Shown here one piece after another: positions 45,693-56,580 of a DNA stretch of 64,000 nt. The stretch spans positions 248,001 through 312,000 of the forward strand of contig JANBPK010000809.1 of assembly GCA_027579435.1 (NCBI GenBank). The letters are read 5' to 3'. The position numbers were made by a program, and so were the translations under genes. The DNA comes from Candolleomyces eurysporus. Lineage: Eukaryota > Basidiomycota > Agaricomycetes > Agaricales > Psathyrellaceae. Under the pieces are notes generated by a model. It made no database searches, had not been told where the DNA came from, and saw only the letters and a list, made by a program, of their open reading frames with translations. Numbering within the stretch: position 1 is the first letter of the stretch; the number at the start of each line of letters is the position of its first letter.

Positions 45693-48600
45693 CTATTTGC
45701 AGATGGATGAGGGATATACACCATCGCTGTCCATTTCTTCCTGATACATGTCATCGAGGAGGATATTCTCGGTGAGTTCTATCTCCTCTGGCACTTCTGC
45801 CGATTCGTCGGCGACCGTAATTGGCATCCAGGTTAGAGGGAGGGTGGTTGCTGCAGTAACACTTTCCGTCTGCGTCTTGTACAATGCCTCTGGGACCAGA
45901 GGTGTTTGCCATGCAGACGAAAGTGCCACGACATCTTCGTACTCATGGCGGAGAGGTCCAACCAAGTCGGAATCTGCAGTAGGCAGTAGTGGCTCAGAAG
46001 GGAAACGACCCATAGAACATATAGACTTACTGGCTGGATCTTGAAGAGCGGCAATGATGGCACTCAGCTCCATCCTGTGCCACCGTAGCATATTGTCCGC
46101 TTCTTCTCCGAGACGGCGTTGCTCTTCTGTGCACCGATCAAGCTTCAGAAATGCTCGAATCCCCTCTCGCACGTCCGCGTCATAAACCCAGCGGTGAACA
46201 CTCTCGTCTACCGGGGCTACCCAGACACTTTCCATTAGTGTTGAGCACTTCTTCAGATCGGCCAGTTTCGTTGGTAGCTCGTCCGGGATCGGGATTTGAT
46301 AATGAGGTTTATTGAGCTTGACAAGCTTTGCGCGTTCTCGGTTGAAATTTTCGATTGCATGGTTCAGGGTAGACGTCCGTTTGGTCATTGTTGAGCGAAG
46401 GGCCTGATGCATCTTTGTGCCTAAGACCAGAGTGTTGGAACCGTGATATCTGACATGAGGTAGTTGAGTATACGTACCGGTAGCCATATCCTTTCCGCCT
46501 GCAGCTCGGTCCAGTTTGTCGAACTCCCAGAAAACATGGGTAGCCCTGCGCTGAACGTTCGCCTTCAGCTCCCGAACGAGGAACATTTGTCGCATAAAAT
46601 TAAAGGAGACTCCTTCTAGGTCGGGGAAATCCTCAGACACGTTCAGGGACGCGTACATGCTGTCGGCCTTTCCCTTGAGCTCATTGAACTGCTGTTGCAG
46701 GGCTTGGAGAGCAGGTCGACATGATTGCGGGAGCGAGCCACTGTTGAGGAGTGCGTTACTCTTAGCAACAGTGGCTTCGAGCGTTTTCAGCTCTGATTGA
46801 ATACGTAGAATGTGGTCGAGCTGGGTCTTCAGCTTGCCGGGGGCAACTATCACAGAGGGAGTTAGTCCAGCAGTGAAAGGAACCAAAAGATGTACTCACG
46901 GCTACGAAGCGACAGTTGGACCTCCTTCTGCTGGGCCCACTGCTCTCGAAGGACAGAATTTTCGATACCGCATTTTGAAAGGATTTTTTTTCGCCTCTTT
47001 TCGTTGCTTCTCAACACCTTGAGCGAGCTTCCGGCATATGAAACTGCCCAGCCCCACAACCATCTCTGCACTGAGCTCTTGCAGGAAGCTGTCGATCAGT
47101 AGAACCCGTCGATTGGCCTGGATAAGAAGTGTCAGAGCGGTTTCAAGAGGTGGTGGAAAAGGATTCTAACATACCGAAGAAGTACGGCAGACAGGGATTA
47201 GATGTCGTGCTCGAGACCATAGCCGCTCAACGGCCTCCCCATCGGTTAGACCCATTCCCGGCTTCAGCCTGGGGTTGTAATGCAACTGGCATGCCCACTG
47301 GTGCACATAGGCATGCATGGCGCTTGTCCCAAACTGGAGCCGAGACGATATGTCTTCAGGAAATATTTCATACTGTCGAAAGACTTGTTTCAGCTCCATG
47401 TGGGATAGCGGTCAAGGCAATTATACCTACCTTGCACATACTGGCGTCTACGACGCAACCAATGTCATACAGGACGGTGACTGTCGCCATTTTCGGGAGG
47501 AAAGAAAATAAATGTTGGATTAGCGATACGGCGTATTTTTGTTGTTCCCCAGGAGTGTCGATATTAGCAACGAAGAGTGGAATACCATGGCGACAGACCA
47601 GGGCGGCAAGACCACCAATGTCAAAGCGCTCGAGACTCGTCTTCACGGTACTTCCGGTTCCGGCTTCATGGGAGTTTTCGCAAGACTTGATAGCTTCGTC
47701 GGGCACAGGAGTATGGAGAGGTACAGGACGCTTTCGCGCCTTTTCTATCTGCTCCCCGACGCGATCCACCTGCTCCTTCGGAATGAAATGTACCGGAAGA
47801 TAGAATCCAGGCGAATTCGCTGCCAAACGCAGGTGACGATGGTTGAAATTTCCATCGCAAGACACTTGACAGTCTCCACCACTGGGAATTGTCAGCAAAT
47901 ATGTTTCTGTTCGATCAAACGGAGGGGACTGACAGATCGAATGGGCGGCCGAACATCTTCCCGCCGAAACATGCTGGGCAGAGGCTTTGAAGGATCCGAT
48001 GGCAGCCTTCTGGTACTGTGGCAGGGAGGTTGCGCTGTCCTTCGTTGATAGCGTCGACCGGCAGTTGTGGTGGTGATAGTGTTTCTGGCTCAGTGTCGCT
48101 AGGACCAGTAGGTTGGGTCTGGTCGATTGGCACGCCGAACATGTCGTGTAATTTGCTGGCGATTGCGGCTTCCTTCCTCCTCTTGACCTCAACGCGTAGG
48201 CATTGGTACCATTGCAACGCGTATCCAATTCCCTTTCGGAACGGCTGCTTGACTCTTCCTCCCTGATGATGTACATAGTAATCAACTAGGCTGCAACGAT
48301 AGCTCAATAAAGTCCTGCTCACCGTGGAATTCAGCGCAACAAAGGCACGATTTTTATAAGATGTATTCAGCGCCGCAGCTAGTGCCGTTACCGCGTCGGA
48401 GGAGCGCTGCGTAAGAGCGAGGAATAGATCCAGCAGCTCAATTGATACGGCCTGACGTGGATTGGTTGGGGCAGTCGGGAAAAGGCCGTTCCGAACAAGG
48501 ACGATAGCCAACGGTTCACAATTGCAGGCGGTAACTTCATAATCCATGAAGCCTGTCAAGTGTCTCAGTACTGTGAGTTTAATAGATTCAGATTACACTG

Positions 48601-49317
48601 ACTGGCAAAAAGAAGGCCGGTGACTCGAGAGACTGTCTTCGAGCATTGAAGGCCGCTGGAGTGGATGCATTGGGATGCCAGAATAGCTGGAGGGCGGGTC
48701 CATTCCTTCCCAGCCGTTGAATTAGAGTACTGCAGGAATGGTTTAACGAAGCTAGGGAGCAACGCCTTCCACTTCTCGTATAACTCTTCTGCGGTTTCGT
48801 CCGGGGTCAATCGCTTGGGAGGGGGAAACGGGAGCCCGGGATCGTCCTCCCAATCGCAAGGCATCCCCTCATCATCGTCAGAGTCCTCGCAAGTGCTTTC
48901 ATTGTTCGGCACATGCACGTCGGACTGGTCGATTTCCATGCTTGCTAGAGCGCCCACAGGTGCAGGCAAACTAGGCTCGGAAGCCTCGACCCCTTCCAGT
49001 ATAGTGGTATTCGGGATCGGACAGTCGGTCGGTACGCTACCAGCAAAATCTTCCTGGAACTGTTTGGCGGCCATCGCGTTCTTCTTTAGGACCTCCATCC
49101 TCGCAGACAGGTCGGAGACCTCTCGTGCTGTGGCATAGCAGATGATCTTCTCCTTTTTCCGAGCAGCAACCTGCTTCTTCTGGGGCGATGTATAATGTAT
49201 ACCGTGTCCAGGCGCGACCAATTGTCGTCCTCGAGCGCGAGAGCTGCCTTTCGAGATTTTGCCTTTTGAGGCTGTACTTTTCGACATCGTCGAATGTCCC
49301 TTCAGGGTAGGTGCCAT
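45693..49317 (-). CDS. KDZ transposase
   Basis: Starts with a basic tail (MAPTLKGHSTMSKSTASKGK) and a zone leading to the conserved block NGLFPTAPTNP, then CPACFGG. The catalytic core reads DGNFNHRH (about 47833-47856), DIGGLAALVCRHGIPLFVAN, GEQQKYAVSLIQHLFSFLPK, VTVLYDIGC (about 47460), HAYVHQWACQLHYNPRLKPG and LTDGEAVERLWS (about 47226). The Asp of DGNF, the Asp of YDIGC and the Glu of VERLW are likely the DDE catalytic residues (inferred from the RNase-H-fold assignment of KDZ). A long helical C-terminal region ends in an acidic tail. The T8 run at 46984-46991 shifts the frame; seven T would restore it, giving KILSKCGIENSVLREQW. The gene may be intact in the real genome. Confidence 0.85.
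46984..46991 (-). other. Apparent +1 frameshift in the transposase (homopolymer)
   Basis: Eight T (A on the coding strand). Upstream the frame reads CRKLAQGVEKQRKEAKK and downstream KILSKCGIENSVLREQW, one base apart. It matches the pattern of homopolymer over-calls seen elsewhere in the window, so a sequencing error is preferred over an inactivating mutation. Confidence 0.65.
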
Positions 49318-49613
49318 GGTTGAAGCAGTTACTAGCAGAGCAGGGAAGGCAGGCGGGCGCAGCGAAGGGTCTGAGGAAGAGAAGGATACGCGAATAAATT
49401 CATATTTGGTACGTGTCACAAATTCGGTGATGGACGCTTTCAGGAAAGTGCTCGAACAGTGCTCGACAAAGTGTCTACTAACAAGTACCCAGCAGAAAGT
49501 ATCGATCCCAGCCACATTCCGCCTTTCCAAAATTGGAATCGGGGCGCGGCACCGACTTTCCGGGCTGGCAGTGCACCGATCAGAACCCCTCTCAAGGGGG
49601 GTTCCTACCTATC

Positions 49614-49668
49614 AAAAAAGGACCCTTTCGAAGGGTCTGACTAAGCAGATCAGCAGCTGCCTGAGGTG
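49614..49668 (-). repeat. Right terminal inverted repeat of KDZ element
   Basis: Reverse-complement partner of the left end, reading CACCTCAGGCAG from the outside. It contains the palindrome GACCCTTTCGAAGGGTC, and AACCCCTCTCAAGGGGGGTT lies just inside it. Confidence 0.8.
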
Positions 49669-49676
49669 AGGACCGG
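49669..49676. repeat. Target-site duplication, right (KDZ element)
   Basis: Exact second copy of AGGACCGG. Confidence 0.85.
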
Positions 49677-49720
49677 CAGTGTATAGCGTGCCGCCGCGTC
49701 ATTGGGAAGCATCACGCTGC

Positions 49721-49731
49721 GATAAGATAAG
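49721..49731 (+). promoter_or_regulatory. Double GATA box upstream of F-box gene 1
   Basis: GATAAGATAAG, two overlapping WGATAR-type sites 97 bp before the ATG. The same 11-mer, in the longer shared context TGCGATAAGATAAGATGC, occurs upstream of the mini F-box copy. It could bind a GATA factor, or it may simply be shared by descent. Confidence 0.4.
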
Positions 49732-49817
49732 ATGCATTCGGGAACGATGACGGCTTGGACGAAGACCTGAGTTGGACAACGCAATGGCCGTAGAGTTCGG
49801 ACCTTTCTCTTCCTCTC

Positions 49818-52427
49818 ATGTCACCTCAACGCTCCCGTGCACCCAGTCAGACTCACGAGGCCCACCCTAACTCAAAAAGACAGAAGTTAGGGTTCTCTTC
49901 AGAGCCAAATGGATCTCCGGCAAAGGATTCCAGTGGACCGCTGGTGGAAATGCCCCTCGATATCCTCACAGAGATATTCAAGCATTTGGGGGTAGGCAAC
50001 CTGCTCGTGCTTTTGCGGACGAGTCGATTGTTGCGGGCGCTCCTACTGAATCGTCCTGTTGCTTCTCTCATTTGGAAGAATGTAAGTTTGTACAGTGTAT
50101 GATTAGTTTCTCTGTGCTAAGCTAGTTCTTTCTACCCTAGGCACTTTTGGTGGCTCAACCTGCACCACCTCCCTGTCCGGACGACCTGACGCTTCCGCAG
50201 TATGCCAATCTTCTCTACGGAAATTGCTACGTAAGTTGTACTTCCCCGGCTGTGTTCAACGTTATTTCGAGTCCTTAATCTTTCACAGTATTGTGATTCC
50301 AGCGACGGACTTCGATATGCTTGGCTCTGCTACATGCGTGTTTGCGACGCCTGTCTGACACAAAAGTGGGTTTTTCTCTGCCCTTTTGTTTCAATACTTC
50401 GAATTGATGCCGATGACCTAGTTTTATTGAAATTCGCAACCGCCGCACCTGCAAAAAACTATCAAAAATTGTGCCTTCCTACACCAAGAAAGTGCCTCGT
50501 GAACGATGTAAGTGTATCCCAGGGGTCTTCAGAGGATTAGAATTTTACTCCAAGCTCTGTTTCAATGTAGTCGGCTGGTGGGAGGACACGATAATGTGCC
50601 CACGGGTGGAATATGTCCTCAAATCAGAGGAGCTGCGCAAGGCATCTCGCAACAAGAAGATGTACGATGACTATGTCAGTCGAGAATCAAAAAAAACTCG
50701 CCCGGAGGCAAGAAAGGGTATGTTATCTCAATCTCAACTTGAACCATCCTTTATTCTCGACTAGTCGCAGCTAACTTCTCGGTCAAGTGCAAAGCCCTAT
50801 ACGAATGGGAAATCAAGTTTGAGAAATTCACTTACCTAGATACCGAAGCTAGACGCTCGGCTCGCAGAGACGCGTATGCATTCCTCGTCACTCACTCGTC
50901 AAGCTTTGAACGGTAGGCTGATCATGCGCCAATTCTGGCAGGTTTTGCCAACGCATTACCAACCTTGGAAAAGGTATCTTCAATGCCATTCAGCCCATCG
51001 TTATCCCTATATTTCCCGGGTGATTATTGTTTGGCTAACATGTAATATTTTTTGCCAGATTATGAAACGGTCTTTAATCGCTTAGGTTCGAAGGGCCCCG
51101 ATTTTCTCGATAGGGAGCTACCAGGTATCAGCGGTGTTGACCTTCTCACAAGTGATGGTATGTCTGTACCGGTCCTTGATCTATCAACCCCCTCACATCC
51201 AACGCTGAATGCAGATTGGGAAACCTTACAACCAAGGATCGTTGAAGCCCTTAAGTCATGGCGACAACAGTTTGAAGATCAAGACAGATCCGAATTCATT
51301 ACTGATCGAACGGACAGGCTACTTGGTCCGGCGTATGACTATTACATTTCTCACCACCGGAGTGAACAGCTATTTGCGCCGCCACTCCAGCGACTCGCCG
51401 AGATGGAGCCCTTCCGAAGTCTCATTTACGACACCCCCCGGAATGTGCAATTGGCTCAGAGCGACTTTCTTGCTCACCTGGACGTCTTCCCTCAGCTCTT
51501 CGAGGCTTGGAAAGAAGAAACTGTAAAGTTGTTGCTCGGGTTACTTGGGGCAAAATCGGAGAACAACGCTGGTAGCCCCGGAGCAAAAGGGAAAGGGAAA
51601 GAGGCTCCTCCCAACAACTCTATCCTAGAGAAAGCAACCAGCATTTTCAAATGCACTCGCTGTTCAAAACCAATCTTGTATCGCGCTATCTTGTCCCATT
51701 CTTGCCCAGTCGATAGCTCAAGTGACATTCCGAACAAGTCCAGCCGCCGGTGGCCATGGGACGAAGTTCAAGCACACGAGGAAGCGTCCCACTACGCAAA
51801 GGTCATAATTAACATTCTTGGCGAAGATCCCGACACTGTCACCTGGAACCAGCTTGAGGAGGCTAACCAGCGACTCGAGTGCATCCGGTGCCGTCGTAAA
51901 GTCAGTCGCAAGAGCATCAACAAGCACAACCGCCTCGTTATGAGCTGGCGCCAAGCTGTACGTCCGTCTATAATCTGAATCAAAGTGTTAGCATTGCATC
52001 ACAGCTTAATATTCGTAGATTCTCCACGAACTCCAGAAGCATTCGGGCGAAGACGAGGATAGCTGCGAGACAGGATGGCAACTCCTAGACGCATATTCCC
52101 CCCCCCATGGCCTACTCAAAGGAAATGAAAGCATCAAGACGTATTCATGGTTGGCGTAGATTTTCAATAAGGGAAGATTACGAGTACTGTGTGGAATGTG
52201 GCCTGTGCGACATCCAGGACGGTCAGGTAGTCTATCCGGTTTACTGGAGCTGGCCACCACCAGTCTTCCAGGGTGCTAAAACCTGCGTTGGCTTGCCAAG
52301 CAGACCCGGACACAACCTCGCCATTATGGGCGTGTATCGTCGCAAATGTGTACCGTCGGAACTGTCTCCGTGGCCCCTCCCAGTCAGAATACCCGAACCC
52401 AGCTTGATCCCCCAGGAAATCGATTGA
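49818..52427 (+). CDS. F-box protein, array copy 1
   Basis: The N-terminal F-box reads LVEMPLDILTEIFKHLGVGN and LLVLLRTSRLLRALL. A conserved cysteine/aromatic region follows (CPDDLTLPQYANLLYGNCY, YCDSSDGLRYAWLCYMRVCD), then a helical body (DWETLQPRIVEALKSWRQQF, AYDYYISHHRSEQLFAPPLQ) and a C-terminal zinc-ribbon-like part (CTRCSKP ... CIRCRRK; CVECGLCDIQDGQVVYPVYW). Probably an SCF ubiquitin-ligase adaptor; the target is unknown. Many short introns. Nine C at 52098-52106 break the frame between LDAYSPP and MAYSKEMK; the paralogue at 53196 reads through here, so eight C is likely correct. Confidence 0.75.
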
Positions 52428-52658
52428 TGCCCAAATTCGCTAGTTGTAGCTGTATTCATCACTCCATCTTACGCGTCTCTCCTTTCGCAAACCTAGCGAC
52501 CGTTTGTCCGATGTACCCATTAGTAACTTGCAGATAGCGCTGTCTAGAAACCTTAAGCTTGAGCCCAGTCTAATTGGCCAGACGTCGCGTTCAACAGAGT
52601 CAGACCAGCCTCCGTTGTATGATTTTAAGGAAAGGTTCTATGAATGACACCACGGTGC

Positions 52659-52669
52659 GATAAGATAAG
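52659..52669 (+). promoter_or_regulatory. Double GATA box upstream of mini F-box copy
   Basis: Second occurrence of GATAAGATAAG in the array, 27 bp before the mini-gene ATG. Confidence 0.35.
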
Positions 52670-52695
52670 ATGCTTCCAGGAACGACAATGACGAC

Positions 52696-52905
52696 ATGGA
52701 CAAAACCTGGATTTCAGAGCCAAATGGATCTCCGGCAAAGGATTCCAGTGGAGCGCTCGCTGAAATGCCCTGCGATGTTCTCACAGAAGTATTCAAGCAT
52801 CTGGAACTAGTCGATCTGTTGGTGCTTTTGAGGACTTGTCGATTTTTGCGTGCCATGGAGTTGTCTTCCTGGCCCTTCCCAGTCAGAATCCCCGAACATA
52901 GTTGA
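52696..52905 (+). pseudogene. Mini F-box copy, internally deleted
   Basis: A 69-codon open frame joins the F-box (EMPCDVLTEVFKHLELVDLL, VLLRTCRFLRA) directly to the last codons of the array gene (WPFPVRIPE). About 2.3 kb of body exons present in copy 1 are absent, and the 3' flank continues like that of copy 1. The frame is nevertheless open from ATG to stop. It is either a pseudogene or an F-box-only microprotein that could compete for Skp1; the sequence cannot decide. Confidence 0.7.
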
Positions 52906-53195
52906 TTATCCCTTGATACCCTAGAATCGTTAGTCGTAGCTGTAATTACTTCGTCCATTGCTTCACGTTGCATGTCCTTCCTTTTGGGAACCTGGCAAGC
53001 ATTTTTGACCGATGAACTCCTTAACACATGCAGCGCGCTGTTCTGGTTGAACATCAGGCCCAGCCAGTCGGTCCGGCACCAGTGCTGCCCATTGTCATCA
53101 TCCCGCTATGATCCCCGAATCGCTCAAGAGTTGCGGGGCCACAGCACATAGGCTCACCCTTTCCTTTCAAGTTTGTCTTATTCAGATCAGTAACC

Positions 53196-55862
53196 ATGAA
53201 CGGTCGTCGGTCACTTGGGTCATCTTGCGTCCAGCCGCTCACCAACCCAGAACCTGCTAGATCGAGAACTAAGAAGACGGTGATGCCAGCAATAGAATCA
53301 AAGCACGAAGAGTCCCCGGTACAGAATTCCAACGAATCCGACCTGACAAACCCAGAGGTCGAACCCAACCCAAAGGAGGTGCCAACGCCAGCAACAGAGG
53401 CAAATGAATCCCTTCCCGAGCCAGTAGAACAAGAACCCAGTGGGCCCGGACATCTGGGCGAAATGCCTCTCGACATCCTCATCGAGATCTTCAAGTGCTT
53501 AGAACCTGTCAGCTTGCTTGCCCTTCTGAGGACTGGCCACTTTCTTCGCACTTTTCTGCTCGATCGTAGTATTGCCTCCCCCATATGGAAATCCGTGGGT
53601 CTTCGAAATCCAGATAACCGCTTATTGCCAGGTACTAAATTTCGGTCGTCTCTTCTCTTTCTCAAGGCATTTTCTTTGACCCAGCCTGTACCGCCTCCAT
53701 GCCCGGACGATTTCTCACTCCCTCGGTACGCTAATCTACTTTATGGTAACTGCCATGTGCGTTTACTGCCTGCCGTGCGATCCGCCAATGCTCACTGACA
53801 TGGCGACCGAACCTTCATCCACGTGCAGTATTGCGATACCACTGAAAATCTGGAGTATGTATGGGTCCATTACATGCGCATTTGCGATGACTGTCTGTGG
53901 CGCAAGTGAGTCGTCTTCCTTCATTCAGTACTGTATCATCATGCTGACGAGTTTACCCTGCCAGCTTCATTGACGTTAGCGTCAACAGTAGACTTCTCCT
54001 GGAGATCATGCCTTTTTATAGGAAGCATTACCGCCTTGCGGACAAATATTCACCATGTAAGTATTGACCAGAACTCCAGAAAGCATCATTAATAGTCTTG
54101 TAGGGGGAGGCCGGTTACTGTGTCCACAAGTAGAGTGTAAAAAAAAAGGAGAAAAAAAATTATCAAAATGTCCCGTGGTAACAAAAAGAAGTTTGAAGAA
54201 TGGCTTGAGGAAGAAAGGGCAAAGGTTAGGCCAAGACAAGAGAGGGTATGTAAATTCTGCCAGCTTTAAATCATGCCAATTAATAGCTATCCCTTTCTTT
54301 TGTCTATCAGTCCGTGGCCTTTATTGAATGGGAGAAAGCGACAGAGAAATTAGCGTCTGAGATTGATGAAATCCGGCGTGTGGCTCGCAGAGACAGGTAT
54401 GTGTTCCTCTGCTCGCCTTTTTCAAAGTTCCTGAGATGGACAACTGTGCATCCCTCTAGGTTTATTCAAAGACTTGTAGAAATTGGTATTTGGGTCATCA
54501 CGCCCCTCTGGAACTGCTGTGCTCATTACCAATGCTCCAGGTTATGAAACGGTCATAAACCGTATGAAGTCAGACGCCGTCAGTCTCCTCCAAAACCTCC
54601 CAGGCATAACAAGCGTCAACCCGTTTACTGAAGAGGGTGAGTTTACCTGGCTATTTTTATGAAAATCTTCTGATGCCAAGCCTCCCGCGCCCGTAGAATG
54701 GGAAACCTTTAGACCTCAGCTCATCGAATCACTCGAAACATTCAAGGAGAGAATGAAGAAGCGAGATAGAACCAGGTTCCTTGGTGCTCGAACGGAAGAC
54801 CTGCTTCGTCCAGTATATGATTACTACATTTCGCACCACCGGGACATCCAACCTTCTGCACCGCTGTTCCTGCAGCTTGCTAAATTGGAGCCTTTCAAGA
54901 GCCTCATTTATGATGCGCCAGCAGATCAGGAACTCACTCAAGCCGATTTCATTGCTCATTTGGATGCGATACCCGAACTCATTGACTCTTGGAAAGAAGA
55001 GATTACTGGGCGTCTGTTAGTCCTTCTTGGCCAGGAGTCCGAAGGGAGGGCAGCCTCAGATGCAGCCCTAGCAAAGGGAAAAGAAAAAGCGGGCATTCTG
55101 GACAACACATCCGTCCTGTATCGAGCGACTACGATATTCGAGTGCAAATGGTGCTCCAGGTTGAGCCTCCTTTTCTATCCTTTCATTCTGACACATGGCT
55201 GCCTTGTCGCGCGAGTGCAGAGCGGTACGGGCGATTACAATTGTAGTTGGAATGAACAGGATCAGGTAGGGGTTCACGAGCGAGCCTCTCGCTATGCAAG
55301 GGTTATCATCGGCATCCTCGGTCAAGACCCTGACACGGTTACTTGGGAACAGCTGGATAAGGACAACCAGAGGGTCGAGTGTACAAGATGTCGGAAGAGG
55401 GTCACTCGTAAATCTCGCAATAGATATAACCGCCTTGTCATGAACTGGCGCCGCGCGGTATGCCTTCCAAATTTTCAGCGTGATCTTTGAACTTACCACT
55501 GGCTTTCGCAGATCCTCCATGAAATCGGGAAGCATTCGGAAGAAAGCGAAGACAGCTGCGAGACTGGATGGCAAGCCCTCGACTCCAAGTCCCTAGCCAT
55601 TACTTATTCGAGGGAACAGGCTGAAGCTGAAGCCGAGCCCAGACCAACATGCGTGGAATGCAAACTTTGTAGAATCCAAGATAACCGGGTGGTGTATCCT
55701 CTTGGGTGGTACAACGATTCAACGGTCCCTAAAGATGCCAAGACTTGCAAGGCGGGCCATGACCTCTCCATGGGCGTGTATAATGAGTGGGATCCATATG
55801 CTGAGACTTTTTCCTCGAGGTGGACGCCACGATCAGTGAGGATACCTGAAGTCAAATTATGA
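53196..55862 (+). CDS. F-box protein, array copy 2
   Basis: Paralogue of the gene at 49818 with a longer polar N-terminus, then the F-box LGEMPLDILIEIFKCLEPVS, then CPDDFSLPRYANLLYGNCH, YCDTTENLEYVWVHYMRICD, YDYYISHHRDIQPSAPLFLQ, LGQDPDTVTWEQLDKDNQRV, CTRCRKRVTRKS and a terminal CVECKLCRIQDNRVVYPLGW ... VRIPEVKL. Exon order and most junctions match copy 1. Around 54139-54159 the frame reads CPQVECKKKGEKK and then KMSRGNKKKFEEWLEEERA in another frame. Shortening the A9 and A8 runs by one base each restores agreement with copy 1 (ASRNKKMYDDY). Likely an SCF adaptor. Confidence 0.72.
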
Positions 55863-56108
55863 TTCCCGTGATCAGGAGGCTTGGATTCAAATCTGCATTG
55901 ACTTTATATAACTCATGAATAACGATTATTATACACACAAGATTAGGGATAGCACCGTATCGCACCATGGTCAGCTTTACGAGTTCACGGGATATATCGG
56001 AAGTCCCGATTCTGGATATCGGTCAAATCGAGGAAGGCCTGTAGGATAGAGCAAAAGCAAAGCATGTCAGTAGTTACCCAAAGAAAGGAACTGTGCGTGA
56101 GTTGCTTT

Positions 56109-56126
56109 GACGCGACGCGTCGCGTC
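56109..56126. repeat. 18-bp perfect palindrome, CG-rich
   Basis: GACGCGACGCGTCGCGTC equals its own reverse complement and has ACGCGT (MluI cell-cycle-box core) at its centre. It is isolated in AT-richer spacer, 470 bp upstream of the BiP-like ATG. Confidence 0.5.
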
Positions 56127-56524
56127 GCACTGCTTAATTAAAGGGCAGAATGGAGCAAAGATTGATCATTCCATCAATCGAACAACGAGATAGGGACTGG
56201 TATACGTGTCTCCTCCAAACGAGTCATTAGTTTCAATTGAACGTCTATTGAACACGTAGGCTGCTTCTGGAATGGTATCGCGGCTACGATACATCAGCTA
56301 CAGACTGTACAATATCACTGATAGCCCGGTTTGAATTGAAATGACTCAAAGGTTCTTCAACGCAAACGTGTCCAAAGACGTGTCTGTTCTGGACCATATG
56401 CACATCAACGTTACCATCTAGTTACGCGAGACCCGGCGCTAGATCATTGATACCGCAAGTGGACTGAGAGCAAGGTGCATATACGTGGAATCTGAGAGCC
56501 TGTGATTCATTTCAAGGCAGACCA

Positions 56525-56536
56525 GGTATATATACC
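56525..56536 (+). promoter_or_regulatory. TATA element of BiP-like gene
   Basis: GGTATATATACC, 45 bp upstream of the chosen ATG and identical to the 12-mer upstream of the P450 gene. Confidence 0.5.
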
Positions 56537-56580
56537 TTGCACAATTCCGAGGAGACCCATACCAAATCCTCTCTCTCCTT

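Larger units (their letters stand above)
38181..49668. mobile_element. 11.5-kb KDZ (Kyakuja-Dileera-Zisupton) DNA transposon with three extra genes
   Basis: Complete element. Both ends begin CACCTCAGGCAG when read inwards and stay similar for about 54 bp; both are flanked by AGGACCGG. It contains a KDZ-type transposase gene (minus strand, right end), a small plus-strand gene convergent with it, a small minus-strand gene, and a long minus-strand gene at the left end. KDZ elements are known fungal DNA transposons, described in basidiomycetes alongside TET/JBP genes. Here no TET/JBP signature is visible. The 8-bp duplication agrees with what I recall for the Zisupton branch. The element lies inside the F-box array. 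Intact ends and duplication suggest recent insertion, which is inference. Confidence 0.85.
55863..56580. other. Intergenic region between the F-box array and BiP-like gene
   Basis: About 700 bp without a convincing open frame. It contains an 18-bp perfect palindrome and, near its end, the TATA element of the BiP-like gene (both listed separately). Confidence 0.5.

Noticed and set aside
38181..49668. TET/JBP dioxygenase cargo expected in some KDZ elements
   Set aside because: I looked for the HxD...H double-stranded beta-helix pattern in genes A-C and saw none.
38181..49668. Giant Starship-like element
   Set aside because: No DUF3435 tyrosine recombinase; inverted repeats, 8-bp duplication and a DDE-type core fit KDZ instead.
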